Below are positions 34,627 through 45,480 of a stretch of DNA of 64,000 nucleotides, piece after piece. Source of the stretch: Bidens hawaiensis. Lineage: Eukaryota; Streptophyta; Magnoliopsida; Asterales; Asteraceae. Within the stretch, counting starts at the first letter, position 1; the number at the start of each line of letters is the position of its first letter. Where the stretch lies: contig JAIQDT010001127.1 of assembly GCA_021521415.1 (NCBI GenBank), positions 372,001 through 436,000 on the forward strand. Reading direction: 5' to 3'. Below the pieces are notes generated by a model. That model was not told where the DNA came from and did no database searches. It was given only the letters and a program-made list of their open reading frames with translations. The position numbers were made by a program, and so were the translations under genes.

Positions 34627-37600
34627 ATGTCGTCTCACGATCTTGAGGCTACAGCCCCGGAGGCTGGGGTGTACACCGATGACAAGAGTACTGATGGCGA
34701 GTGCCAGTGTGCTCTGCCTGTCGATCTATATCAGTACATCGTCAGGAAGTTCATGCTCGAGTCTCTCGAGCCTGAGTTTCCTGAACCCCATCAGACGGTG
34801 TATGATGCCCCCAGAGGCAAGATCGGGGTATATGCTGCATTCTTTGTCTATGGGAATCTTAGGTTCCCGTTGACAAAGTTTGTGTACCGTGTCCTAGAGA
34901 GGCACGGTGTACACCTGACCGAGGTGCACCCGATGGCGATCGCGAAGATTCGCCACTTCGAGTGGGTGTGCCGGATTCTGGGCATTGAGCCCTTTGTCGA
35001 CCGCCTGATGACCTTCTACACTTGAAGGTGCATCCAGGGGTGGTATACCCTGATAACCCGGATCAAGGGTTTGAAGATTTGCGCAACCGAGCGCAGTCTT
35101 CGTTCATGGAAGCGGGAGTTCTTTTTCATCTCCGCTCGCGCCATCCCCTTGCCATGAAGTTCAAGAATGGGCAAGCACTTCCCAGCCTTCACGCCTCCAA
35201 CTACCAAGAGGCGGAATGGTTCTCGAAGATATCCCGAGTCCAATCTCCGGTTTACCGCTTTGCGGAGTCCGGGATGGTAATGCTCGGGATGAGCCGGGTA
35301 TGGAAGGATGCGGATGCGCAAAAGATCCCGATCGTCCTCGAATACGGTTTGAACTCTGTTCCTTACGGTATGCTCTGTTTACTTTGTTTATATAGGTTTG
35401 TCTTCTAACTGCTTTTCTTTTTTTTCAGAGGGGAACGACTTGCAGTCGCTCCTGTATCCGCGGGAGGCTGACAGTCCCGCTCGGATGGGTACTCGCGCTC
35501 TAGACGAGAACGAGTTGCCCATCCTAGAACAAACGGTGGATCGGTTCGTGGAGGTCTACCCGCTAGGCCACGAGATCCTGAGCGCCAGGCGGCCAGGTAA
35601 GGCGTTATTCAACCCTCGACCCCTCAATGCTGAAACCTCTGCTGGCATTCCTCTAATCTTATGTTCTGATGAGGAATCCGCAGATGGTCCTCCGTTGGTG
35701 CGGAAGAAGAAGGCTGCCGGCGGGAAGGGGAAGGAGAAGGTGGCCTCCACTGCCGATCCGGTGCCTCGGTCTGACTCAGAGGCCGAGAGCGAGGAGGTGG
35801 CGGGGAACCCCGGTGGTGATAAGACCACCGCTCCGGAGGCTGCGACGACTGTCACCTCCGGAGAGCCCAGGATGACAACGGTGAGCGGCGTGAAGAGGCC
35901 GGCTCCATCGGGTTCATCCCCGCCTGTCCGCACTTTTAGGCTCAAGAAAACCCGTAAGTACAGACTTTATTTTTAACTTCATAGCTTTCCATCATTAATA
36001 CTTATCTTCTTTGCGCAGGCGTGGATGTTGACGCATTACAGGGTGGAGCAGGGAAGAGTACCCCCCCCCCCCCCCGCCCATGACGGTAGGCTTGGTCGGC
36101 CTACCTGAGGCGACGACCCAGGCGGCTGCGCCTGCTTCCGCTGGTTCAGTTGCTCATTCCATTGAGCCAACTGTTCCAGCTGTGATGACATCACCGCCGG
36201 CTGTCAGTGCCGTTTTTACCGCATCTTTCACTGAGCCAGCGGTTACTTTTGCTGCGGATTCCGCAGCGGCGACCGCGGCGGCCGCGGCGGCCTTCACCAT
36301 GCCTCCTCCGTCATCGGCAACGACGGCCGATCCTTCAGGTATGCATGGGGCTTCTCGCCAACCTCTGCCTCCTTCCCATCTACATGACCTCTTGGACGGA
36401 TTTCCCTTGGGTTCAGGTGATGGGTTTGGCGGCTATCGGCCTGTTATTGACCCTACAGGTGCGTAGGGTTCTTTTGGCCTATTTTTTTTTTTTTTATATA
36501 TCATCTTTTCCTAACTGCTTTTTGTTTTTTGCAGTGTCGGATTCCAATGAAGTGTATGTTCCACGATGGAACATCCGCCGAGGAACAACCCTTCGCACAC
36601 CTGTGGAGTGCGTGGAGTGGGCTCGTCACGCAGCTCCTAGTGGTGCGTTGGGGGAAGCCATGGCTAGCTACCAGGAGGGTAGGCTAACCAATGAGCTTCG
36701 GGTTCTCCTGGCCCGGATGCAGCCGCGCGTCGAGCTGCTTTGTCGTGAAAACGACAAGTTAAAAGCAGCTCGCATTCAAGAAGTAGCTCAGGCGCGGGCT
36801 GTCCGGGAGGAGAATAGGAGGCTCTCCGCCGCGGCCGCGGAGAAGGAGAAGGCGTTCACGGCCCTTGAAGTTGAGGTTCAGGCCCGTCTCGAGGCCCGTT
36901 CCAAGGCTGCCCAAGCTGTTAATGAACAGCTTCGGCTGGCTAAGGAAACTGCTAGGAACGCAACTGAAAGGGCCACCAAGGCTGAAGCTGTTGCTGAGCC
37001 TCTACGCGTGGAGAATGAGGAGCTTAAAGCCAAATTAGAGGCTCTCCAGCAGGCTCATGATGCCTTGGCGATGGAAGACGCCTAAAAGCTCCAAGAGATC
37101 TTGGACCAGAGGGGGGTGCTTGACCACACTGAGCGGAAGCTAAAGGGCGTCGAAGAGGCTGCGGCTAAAGAAGTGTTGCTTGCCAACCTCAACAAAAGTG
37201 AAGCCGAACGCGCCCGTAACGAAGCTCAAGCTGCCCTCCAGGAGGCTCTGGTTGCCAAGGAATGGCTTCTTCGAGAAGCGTTGTCTCAGGTATGTTTAGC
37301 TTCATGTCTTCACGCTTTTCTTTGTAAATAGAAAAGGTTTTGATACTTGTATTCTCTTGTAGGTTGTGCATCGGGTCTTCGCGGATACGTCTTATGACGA
37401 TGCTATGAGCGCAGCCCTCAACGCTTCTCATGAGGATGGGGAAAAGGCCGGCTTCCTGCTTGGTCTAGGGTTCGTTGAGAAAGGCATCCCGCCTTCCAAC
37501 TTCCCTTTATTTGATGTGGATACTGAAGCTGTTTACGACCAAGCAGTGAATCAGTATGCCGCCTTCCCGCATCCGGTGGTGGAGAAGGTGAACGAAGTTG

Positions 37601-37698
37601 CTGCTGCTGATGATGGGTTAGCTATCCTTAAAGCTTTCCTTGAACCGCCACGCTCTACTGATGGTGCTGGTCCAAGTGGAAGTGGCCCTGAAGCTTGA
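34627..37698 (+). pseudogene. Antisense spliced gene of element 2 (Transposase_28-like plus coiled coil)
   Basis: Exons 34627-35367, 35429-35953, 36019-36458, 36535-37289 and 37363-37698, all with GT-AG borders and the same intron positions as element 1. Exon 1 has the putative gypsy-type transposon domain (RFPLTKFVYRVL, VHLTEVHPMAIAK). Exon 2 has an acidic stretch and Lys-rich patches that could serve nuclear import. Exon 3 is Ala/Ser/Pro-rich and contains a 15-base C run at 36061. Exon 4 is a coiled coil of more than 150 residues. Exon 5 is a short conserved domain with GLGFVEKGIPPSNFP. Damage: TGA at 35023-35025 where element 1 has Trp, a one-base loss near 35150, and TAA at 37083-37085. 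All introns are intact. Function is unknown. Confidence 0.8.
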
Positions 37699-37894
37699 TC
37701 CTGAAGATCCCTTCCCATTGCTAGGATAGATTTAGCTTGTATAGATTTATATTCTTGTAGGCGAGTAGTTACCCGACCATTCTTGTAATGAATATTATGA
37801 AATATAAATCTTTGTGCGGGTAAGACCGCTATTTTCACTGGATTCCTTGCTTTATAAACGTTATATGTCTTGCATACTTTAGTTTAAATTAGCA

Positions 37895-38705
37895 ATTTTC
37901 CAAGTGTTTAGAATAAGTTAACCTTTGAACGTGGTAGATAATAGGTTGAAGTTTTGCTTCCTCTTTCGTGATTGTGCGGGTAGGACCGTCACTTGCACTT
38001 AGTAGGATGGCTAAACTTTACCTACATCTGACCTGCGTGGAGGTTTTCCTCATCTTTTTAGAAATTTCTAAGTGTTTAGGATAAGTTAACCTTTGAACGT
38101 GGTAGATAATAGGTTGAAGTTTTGCTTCCTCTTTCGTGATTGTGCGGGTAGGACCGTCACTTGCACTTAGTAGGATGGCTAAACTTTACCTACATCTGAC
38201 CTGCGTGGAGGTTTTCCTCATCCTGTTGGAAATTTTTTATAAGTATTTTGAATAAGTTAACCGTTCGACTCGCGGTTGTCAATAGGTTCGGTTTCCTCTC
38301 ATGATTTGTGCGGTTAGGACAGGCACTTTCATTTAGTTGGATGACCAAAGTTTACCTATGACTGACCTGCGTGAAGGTTTGCCGTTTTTTGGGTTTATGC
38401 GGGTTTTGCCGCCTTCCCCACGCGACGACTTTCACACTTATGTATGCGGTGAAAAACGGCATCAGTGTTGAATAAATTAACCGTTCGACGCGCGGTTGTT
38501 AATAGGTTAGTGTTAAGTTTCCTCTATCATGATTCATGCGGATAGACCGGCACTTTCATTTAGTGGGATGACTGAACTTTACCTTTAACTGACCTGCGTG
38601 AAGGTTTGCCATTTTTTGGGTTTATGCGGGTTTTGCCGCCTTCCCCACGTAACGACTTTCACACTTATGTATGCGGTGAAAACCGGCATCAGTGTTGGAA
38701 GTTCA
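37895..38705. repeat. Tandem repeats between gag and the antisense gene of element 2
   Basis: Four units anchored on GATAAGTTAACC/GTTAACCGTTCGAC words at 37920, 38088, 38259 and 38479. The first two units (168 bp) are nearly identical; the third and fourth (about 220 bp) are a diverged, longer version. Such blocks next to gag or UTRs are common in large Tat-type elements. Non-coding. Confidence 0.85.
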
Positions 38706-38986
38706 TAAAAGTATAAATGTAAAATCATCAGCGTCGATGTTCTAAGGAGAATCATTTCCATTAGAAGTGGCTCTGGGCCTTTTCTTTACAAATTTGGAAT
38801 TGATCTACATGCAAACTGTGTAATTGAGCTCCCTTCCATGTTGTTGGGATGGGAGTGCCATCGAGCCGATATGCACCTGGTTCGGGATCTCGTTGTTTAC
38901 GCAGTATGTAGTCTCCAACATTGAAGCTGTAATTTTATTCGTGTTTTCCCCAACTGGGGTTCTACACGCATCAGCCTGCTCAGCGT

Positions 38987-40453
38987 TCATTGCGCCACGA
39001 GGTGCGCGAGCGTCCCATCTCTGACAAATGCTTCGACCATGTCCTTAACGTCTGTGCATTCTTCAGTGTTGTGGCCTTTTGTCCTGTGAAAGTCACAGTT
39101 TTTGCTCCGATCAGCATTGTGACGATGTCGGATTATTGGAGCCTTTGGCCATGGGAGCTCCTCAGTGGCGAATATCTCGGTGACGCTTTTGGTGAGTGGC
39201 GTCCATCTGGAGTTCTGGTTCGACCGTACGTTATCCCTTTCGCCTAACCGATGTTGCAAGCCGGATGAGGTGTCAAAGTTTACCCTTGACTGCCAAATGC
39301 CTAGCTTCCGCTTTTTGTTTAGTCGGGCGGTAAGGACGTTGTCTTCTCTTGTTTTCTGGGTGTAGAGGTTTGTGCTCTGGGGGAGATCTCTACCCAGTTG
39401 CTTCTCCGTTTCCGCAAAGCGTTTAGCTGCTGTCATGATGGTATCCCATGTGGATGGCATGCCATCTTTACCCGTTAAGGTGCGGATGAGCTCTGGGTCA
39501 TTCGCGCCCTGGATGAAAGCAGCACGAACAAGATCTTCGCTAATATTACCCAAACTTAGCTTCTTTAAGTTGAAGCGAGTGATGAAGTTTGGCAAAGATT
39601 CATCTTCCTCTCGAATGCATTTGAGGATTGTCCATTGTTCCTCGGTATACTTTCTTTGCTGGCTGAAGTGTTGGCTAAACTTTTGCTGGAAGTCTTCCCA
39701 ACCGTAGATGTGGTGGACCGGTAGGCGATCGAACCACACTCTAGCAGCCCCAACAAGCGTCATTTGGAACATGTAACACCACGTAGGTTCCGTCCAACTA
39801 CTGACGGTTGCCCCCGCTATGAACCTGTTCAAATGATCGTCTGGATCAGATATACCATCGTAAGTGCCGATGTTGGACATCTGTTTGGCACTTTTCGGGA
39901 CGATTGCTTCCGCAATGTCCCTTGCAAATTTGGACGTTCCCGCCTTTGCAGCAGCTGGTGTAAATGTTTTGGAGAAGTCACGTGGATTTCCATCTGTGTT
40001 TTTTGGTTTGAAGGCTTCTTCAAAATGCCTTCTCGGTTGGGAGTCCGTTTCCTTACGCTTCCCTTTCGCCCTATGACGAGGGTTTGCGTCACTATCGGAT
40101 TCCTCCGAATCATTGTCCCAGTACTCTCCGAATTCGTCAGCCTGTTGGACGGAACGCAAGCGTTCGTCCAAATCAGCTTGGAATTCCTTCTGACGTGCCT
40201 CCGCCCACGCTTTAACTTGTTCAAGTGTTTGGCGGGGGAGTCTCGTCTGTTGTCTTTCCGCCTGGGTATTATTGAATCCCAGGGGATGGTTGTTTACTGC
40301 ACTTGCCCCAGCTTGGGTAACTGGGGTAGTGTTCGTAAAATTTACTGCACTTGCCCCGGCTTGGGTAACCGGGGTAGTGTTCGTAAAAACTGTGTAGTCG
40401 CCGGTATCCCTCCCAGTAGGTGGGGTTGTGGTTACCGGAGTTTCTTTAACCAT
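38987..40453 (-). CDS. Gag protein of element 2, intact (488 aa)
   Basis: One open frame from ATG 40453 to the stop at 38987, about 65 bp after the 5' LTR and primer site. A 16-residue block (FTNTTPVTQAGASAVN) is tandemly duplicated at residues 23-38 and 39-54. A charged Gln/Glu/Lys-rich region follows, then the retrotransposon gag core at about 195-330 (WCYMFQMTLVGAARVWFDRL, later FSQQRKYTEEQWTILK). The C-terminus has C-x2-H...GH-x4-C (CDFHRTKGHNTEEC, about 455-470), seen before protease in Tat-type gypsy elements. In this family gag forms the particle that packages RNA. It ends cleanly, with no protease or pol after it. The frame is undamaged although the antisense gene of the same element is broken. 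Confidence 0.9.
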   Translation of the reverse strand: MVKETPVTTTPPTGRDTGDYTVFTNTTPVTQAGASAVNFTNTTPVTQAGASAVNNHPLGFNNTQAERQQTRLPRQTLEQVKAWAEARQKEFQADLDERLRSVQQADEFGEYWDNDSEESDSDANPRHRAKGKRKETDSQPRRHFEEAFKPKNTDGNPRDFSKTFTPAAAKAGTSKFARDIAEAIVPKSAKQMSNIGTYDGISDPDDHLNRFIAGATVSSWTEPTWCYMFQMTLVGAARVWFDRLPVHHIYGWEDFQQKFSQHFSQQRKYTEEQWTILKCIREEDESLPNFITRFNLKKLSLGNISEDLVRAAFIQGANDPELIRTLTGKDGMPSTWDTIMTAAKRFAETEKQLGRDLPQSTNLYTQKTREDNVLTARLNKKRKLGIWQSRVNFDTSSGLQHRLGERDNVRSNQNSRWTPLTKSVTEIFATEELPWPKAPIIRHRHNADRSKNCDFHRTKGHNTEECTDVKDMVEAFVRDGTLAHLVAQ

Positions 40454-40501
40454 CTTTCCAGAAGTTTGAAAAAACTGAAAAGAAATGAAGTTCTAGCTTT
40501 T

Positions 40502-40519
40502 ATGCACGGATGGCGCCAA
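40502..40519 (-). promoter_or_regulatory. Primer-binding site region of element 2
   Basis: On the minus strand TGGCGCCATCCGTGC starts directly after the LTR. TGGCGCC is the start of the tRNA-Asp-type site used by many plant gypsy elements; the later bases differ, so the exact tRNA is uncertain. Confidence 0.55.
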
Positions 40520-41514
40520 TGAAGAAACACTAATCGACCCCGGGCAGATTACGGATAACCTGGGGGTTAGATAGATGTTTCCCACGAGGGGTTAGACCCG
40601 GCAAAGATGGTTCTTCTGATAACCTGCAAAACAGACACCGTGAGCTCGTCACTGAGAAGGGGGGGGGGTTCCTCCTTGTGACCACCCTCCGGCGTGAGAA
40701 TCAGACTAGATTGCTCTTGAATATAAATGTATATTAAGAGATTGCTAGAGCAGATATCAGGTATAATATGTAATACGAGATAGTATATGATAAGATGATA
40801 AGATGAGATGATCATACCATTTGGGGTATTTATAGCCGAAGGTAGGTTTCCAAGAAGGTGTAGCCGGCTGAATAGTATTCCTGTTCTACCAACTGTGGCC
40901 TACGCACGTGCCATGCTGGTAGTTGGTGGGTAGGCAGCGGCTGACAGTGACCAGGCCTGCTGTGTACTATTCCTTTTCCACCAACTGCCGGCTATGCACG
41001 TGGTATGACAGGAGTTGGTGAGTAGGCAGCGGCTAATAGTGACATACAGTACAAGAGCATGCTGCTCGCCCTACCGTTGTCAATGAGCTGTCGTATCTTT
41101 GGTCAGATCTTTTGCCCATACCTCGTCAGGTACAGTACAAAAGATCTTCCCGTATCGTACGGACTGGCTTATTTGGGCGGGAGTATTCCCCCTCCCGCCT
41201 TTGTGCGGGATTGTTCCCGGCTTTGCTCATTCCTTCAGGTGACAACTGAATTATTGAGAGCTAAGTGCCTTGTGCGTGTAGCCTTGCTGCGCGGGTGGCC
41301 TTCCCTGATGGCTTGTATCCGCAACTGCGGGAACAGGCAGAGTACTTCACCATTGGGAGGCATTTCCTGCGGGAACAGCTTGCGTACTGCGCGTAAGGAC
41401 GTCACGTCTCTGAGCATGGTGGGTCCTGCGGATCCAGTTGGTTTCTGCGCAGACGTCTCTCTTCAAGGTGAGTCTTGTGGGTCAAACTGGGCTCTGCTGG
41501 GACCTACCTCTTCA
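40520..41514 (-). repeat. 5' LTR of element 2 (995 bp)
   Basis: Near-identical to 32476-33469. Drives sense (minus-strand) transcription toward gag. Ends at the CTTTT duplication. Confidence 0.92.
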
Positions 41515-41761
41515 CTTTTGTATAAAAATAAGATTAAGCATGTCTAAGATAAGACTAAAACCCATAATTTTTTGGTTGAAAGTAACACCCCTTTGCCCCT
41601 AGACCAAACTAGTGATTATATAATTGAGTTTAAAATGAGTTTAAACATTAAATACACATATTATATTTAATAAAAAGAGAGATCATTTAAAAAAATCGGG
41701 CCTAACAAGGTGTTGAACCTGTGGCCGTCAACCACCCTGCCACCCCCAAGTGCTGGCATTG

Positions 41762-44700
41762 AAAATAAAAAAAATACTAAACTTATACTAATCGGTATAA
41801 AAATGTTATGTAAAATGGTTTTAGTAGTCAAGTAACATGATTTTTGCTAACTTTAATAAGAGATCATTTGTAGACATTAAAGATTTCATTCTCATTATCA
41901 TCATCGTACTCAGTATATCCCACAATAGCAATGCTATGGAGGGGTCTGAGGAGGGTAAGATGTAGACAGCCTTACCTCTATCCCATAGGGATAGAGAGGT
42001 TGCTTCTGGTGAGACCCCCGGCTCGATAGTAGTTTTACATCAATCCTTGGACATAAGGCACATAGCACTCAATCATCGGGACACCGATTGATTGGTGCAT
42101 GTGCCCTTGTCTTTCGGCTATCAACGCCACCACATGATGCCTAATTAACCTTCCGCCACTTTTAACGTTATTTTCACGATATTAGTAAAATAACATCAAA
42201 ATTCGTGCAATTTAATTTTGCCCACCCGAGGATTCACTTATATATACATTATATGCGCGCACCGCAAACAGGGCGTTAAAGTTTTATTCTCAACTATATA
42301 TTTCTACATGTATATATTATACTTAATTCAAACAAGTATCAATTTGTTAAAAGCCAATTAGCCAGATATATTTATAACTTATATAAAACATTTAAAAAAG
42401 AAAAAAAGACAAAATAACATGAATTAATGTCTCAATTTGCAAGTGGTGCAACCTTGGTATCACTAGTCTATTTGTTCATATGCTGACCAACAAGACTAGA
42501 TAAGGATGAGTGAATTACAAACCACACGTCATTGCCGTCCATGCTCAAACACTCTATTTAAAAAGTGAAATTATTAGTTTGATACTTTAGATAACATTTA
42601 GAATTATAATCTTTACAAATTCATAATATTATATTTATGTCTTTTAAGTAATAAATACTATGAGTTAATTTTATAACAATTTCATTCAGCTACTTACAAT
42701 AATACTATTTAATAAATTAACGAATACACAAAAGTATAATAATGTTTTTTTTTTTGGAATGACAACAAAATAATTATTATATATAATAATTATGAAATTT
42801 GGCGACGCAATCACGTAATTGGTCACCAAACTTCTTATTTGCTTTTAGTTTGTTTTACATTTTCAAATTCGGGTCGGCTCGCTACCGGAAAATGCGGGGT
42901 TTTTTTATCGTTGACGTCGTCAAATGATTCCGGTTAAATTCGCTTCAGCCCGCGGTCGCAACCTAAGGTTTTTTTTCTTGCGAGTTATTTTTAATCCATC
43001 GATTATGGACGAATCCGCGTCAGGTCAAGGCCACAACGCGCCTATATTTTTTGTTTTTGCCATGGTCTTTTTTATGTAAACATGTTAATTTGTTGTATTT
43101 TGAGTGTGGACGAATTAACTTAATGTTTTAATTTCGGAGTCGTAACCTGATACCAACAGAACTCGTGTCGGTTCACCACCACAACACATGGTTTTCTATG
43201 TATGATTTAGTCTCAACAACGTCGATTCCGATCGAATTCGCGTTAGTTCGCAAACATAATGCGTGGGCTTTTTTTCGTAACCAGATACCAATCGAAGTGT
43301 CATCGGTTCGTAACCGCAACGCGTGTTTTTTTATGTTAATTTGTTGTATTTTTTTGTTTACATAGTTTTGTTTTTGGGGGTAATTACTGGTTTCGTAACC
43401 TGACACCGATCGAATTCACCTCAACTCGCAGACGCACTGCATGATTTGATAAATTATACGAGTACGACTGTTAATAACATGCGCTGGGAATCTTCCTAGT
43501 TAATAATATTGAAGTATATGTTCTATCCATATTCAATAAAACAAGGTGTGCATCACACCGAATTAACCGGCCAACCTAATGAAAAGCTGATGGGTGGATC
43601 TTATACCTTATTTAAAACTAAAACTAGTGGATTGTGCATGTTTATTTTTATTTTCATAACCGACAAAACCAAACCGAGTCATTATTAAGTAAACCATGAA
43701 TAAGCAACCGACCTACTACCTTTAGCTGATCCGTAACCGAAGATTTAGCAAGAGTTTTTACAAATTTTGAAATGGTAAAAAAATTCAAGAACAAACCTTC
43801 AAAAAAAAATCTATCGTTTTGAGTATTTAAGTCAAGCCTAACATGTTATGACCATTTCTAGTTCACGGTTAACCAGCCCCATAATCGAATCGAATCAATT
43901 TGCAAAATCTTTTAATCATAACCAATGGTTATTATTATCCGGTTAACCGATAATTCGATTATAGTTATGGTTTTGAGCCTAAACCGGCTCAAACTAACCC
44001 ATACACATCCCTTATTTAAAAAATTTTATTGGTGACTAAATTTATTTAGTTCACTATGAAGTAATAAATAAGATTCTTTAAGTATTGTCATACAATAAGT
44101 TCGATATTATAAATGAATGCTTTGACTTGAATCAATATTCAAGAGCACAAACACCGAATAGTGGGCCGTGGACCGGGCTGACAACATGCAGAATGTCACG
44201 GGTGTGTCAACAAAAGTCAATCCAACGACTTTCATAATGGAGCCGGGTTGACCATCCAATCAAACCCATTAAAAAAAACAAATAGGTGTTTTCAAATATT
44301 TAATTACAATTCTATTATTTTTTTTAGAATAAAAGTCAGGTTATCTGAGGCGACCCAATGACAAATGATGTCCATCTTCTGTTCTAAGTAACTCAAGCAC
44401 ACCATTGATAAATGATTTTCAAGAAGCGTATCATAAAAGTTGTTTTTCTTAATTAAAGCTCAAAAGTAACTTATTTTGTCACTAAATTGAAGTTTTCGAA
44501 CTTGATTAACACTAAAAGCAACTGCTAATAAGAAAACACCTCGCATGTTGGCTCACACTGCCACACATAAACACCGAAGATCGATAATTGAGAGGTATAA
44601 TAAAACTGGGATTTTATGATCAAAATGTCATACCAAAACAAACGGAATAAAATTACTAATTATATCTTAATCCTTTTACCAAATACATCTTCAACTTTCA

Positions 44701-44924
44701 TTTCCTTCCATAAAGGACCCTTTTAACTTTCTTACTGATCCATTTCAGTATTGACTTCCAATATCACGGACCCTAGATCCATATTTGTCATTCAAAAACC
44801 CATTTTGGTACTGAAGTTAGAGTCCAACTCAAAAGTGCATCATCATTAATAACTTATTTTACTAACTGCTTTGTCCTCATAACTAAACCCTAGTTTTCTT
44901 TAAAATAATGTGTTTAGAGATCAC
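41762..44924. other. Intergenic, with a SINE-like block and GC-rich dispersed repeats
   Basis: At about 41930-42150 there is a conserved-looking block (GAGGGTAAGATGTAGACAGC, then TAGAGAGGTTGCTTC) of a type I have seen in many plant genomes; its class is not certain. At about 42865-43450 imperfect repeats of TCGAATTCGC, GGTTCGCAACCGCAACGCG alternate with T runs. At 43640-43990 lie AACCGA/GGTTAACCGG words. No gene seen. Confidence 0.4.
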
Positions 44925-45480
44925 AAGTTCAATTCTGTTGGCTTTGGCAAGTTTGCTCGATTTGGTATGCAGTCTCGTGTGTCGTTGGTTGCCCCTGCGG
45001 TGTCGCGTTCGTTTTGTTGTGGCGATTACGAAGAGTCGACTGAGCACTTGTTTATTTCGTGTTAGTTTGCCCAGGCAATTTGGCAAGTTGTCTCCGGTTG
45101 GTGTAAGGTTCCCAACATATATGCCATTATGTGCTAGACATGTATAAATATGCTAAGTTTGCTTAGAAAGAGGCAAAAGTGTTCCATGCTATTAGTTTGG
45201 TCTCGTTGTGGTGTTTGTGGAAAATGAGTAACACGTTGGTATTCAATTGAAAACTGTCTAAGTAGTTAAGTTGGTTGACAATATTAAAGTGTTCGGCTTT
45301 CTTTAGGTGAGGAACAAGTTGAGGATGCTTTTGTTGTTTTGGAAGGATTAATGGGGCTTTAAAATGTAAATGTTAGTTGTTTTGGTGGTTTTAATCGCTT
45401 TGGGCAGGTGTGATTACTTGCTATCCCTGTCTTTTGTCTAACAACATTTTTTTGTTGGTCGTTCAAAAAAGAATAATATA
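44925..45480 (+). pseudogene. LINE remnant with reverse-transcriptase zinc-binding region
   Basis: The frame around 45015 reads CCGDYEESTEHLFISC, a stop (TAG 45062-45064), then FAQAIWQVVSGWCKVP. This is the zf-RVT region at the end of plant LINE ORF2. Further on a frame gives KVFHAISLVSLWCLWK, also typical. Several stops and frame changes show decay. A T-rich/A-rich tail near 45450-45475 could be the 3' end. The upstream RT and endonuclease parts are missing. Confidence 0.7.

Larger units (their letters stand above)
32476..41514 (-). mobile_element. Complete ambisense non-autonomous Ty3/gypsy-type LTR element (element 2)
   Basis: Sense strand is minus. LTRs are at 40520-41514 (5') and 32476-33469 (3'), with a perfect 5 bp target duplication CTTTT (32471-32475 and 41515-41519). 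The primer site starts TGGCGCC just after the 5' LTR, and a G-rich polypurine tract precedes the 3' LTR. Interior in sense order: intact gag, a block of tandem repeats, then a five-exon gene on the opposite strand. There is no protease, RT, RNase H or integrase. The LTRs differ by about five substitutions and three small indels by eye, so the insertion is young. It must be moved by enzymes of another element. Confidence 0.92.
32327..41761. mobile_element. Second hAT MITE copy, split by the 9 kb LTR element
   Basis: The left part 32327-32475 matches the first about 145 bp of the MITE at 31604 and the right part 41515-41761 matches the remainder, same orientation. The break falls at a CTTTT present at both edges of the LTR element. 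The right terminus (TGCTGGCATTG) is diverged and no clean 8 bp duplication is left. Confidence 0.7.

Noticed and set aside
36207..37085. 292-codon frame taken as a single exon
   Set aside because: It reads through intron 3 of the antisense gene. Comparison with element 1 shows conserved GT-AG borders at 36458/36535; the real exons are shorter.
39764..40522. 252-codon open frame on the + strand
   Set aside because: It is the mirror of the gag gene on the minus strand, which has a full gag domain. No domain is visible in the + frame.
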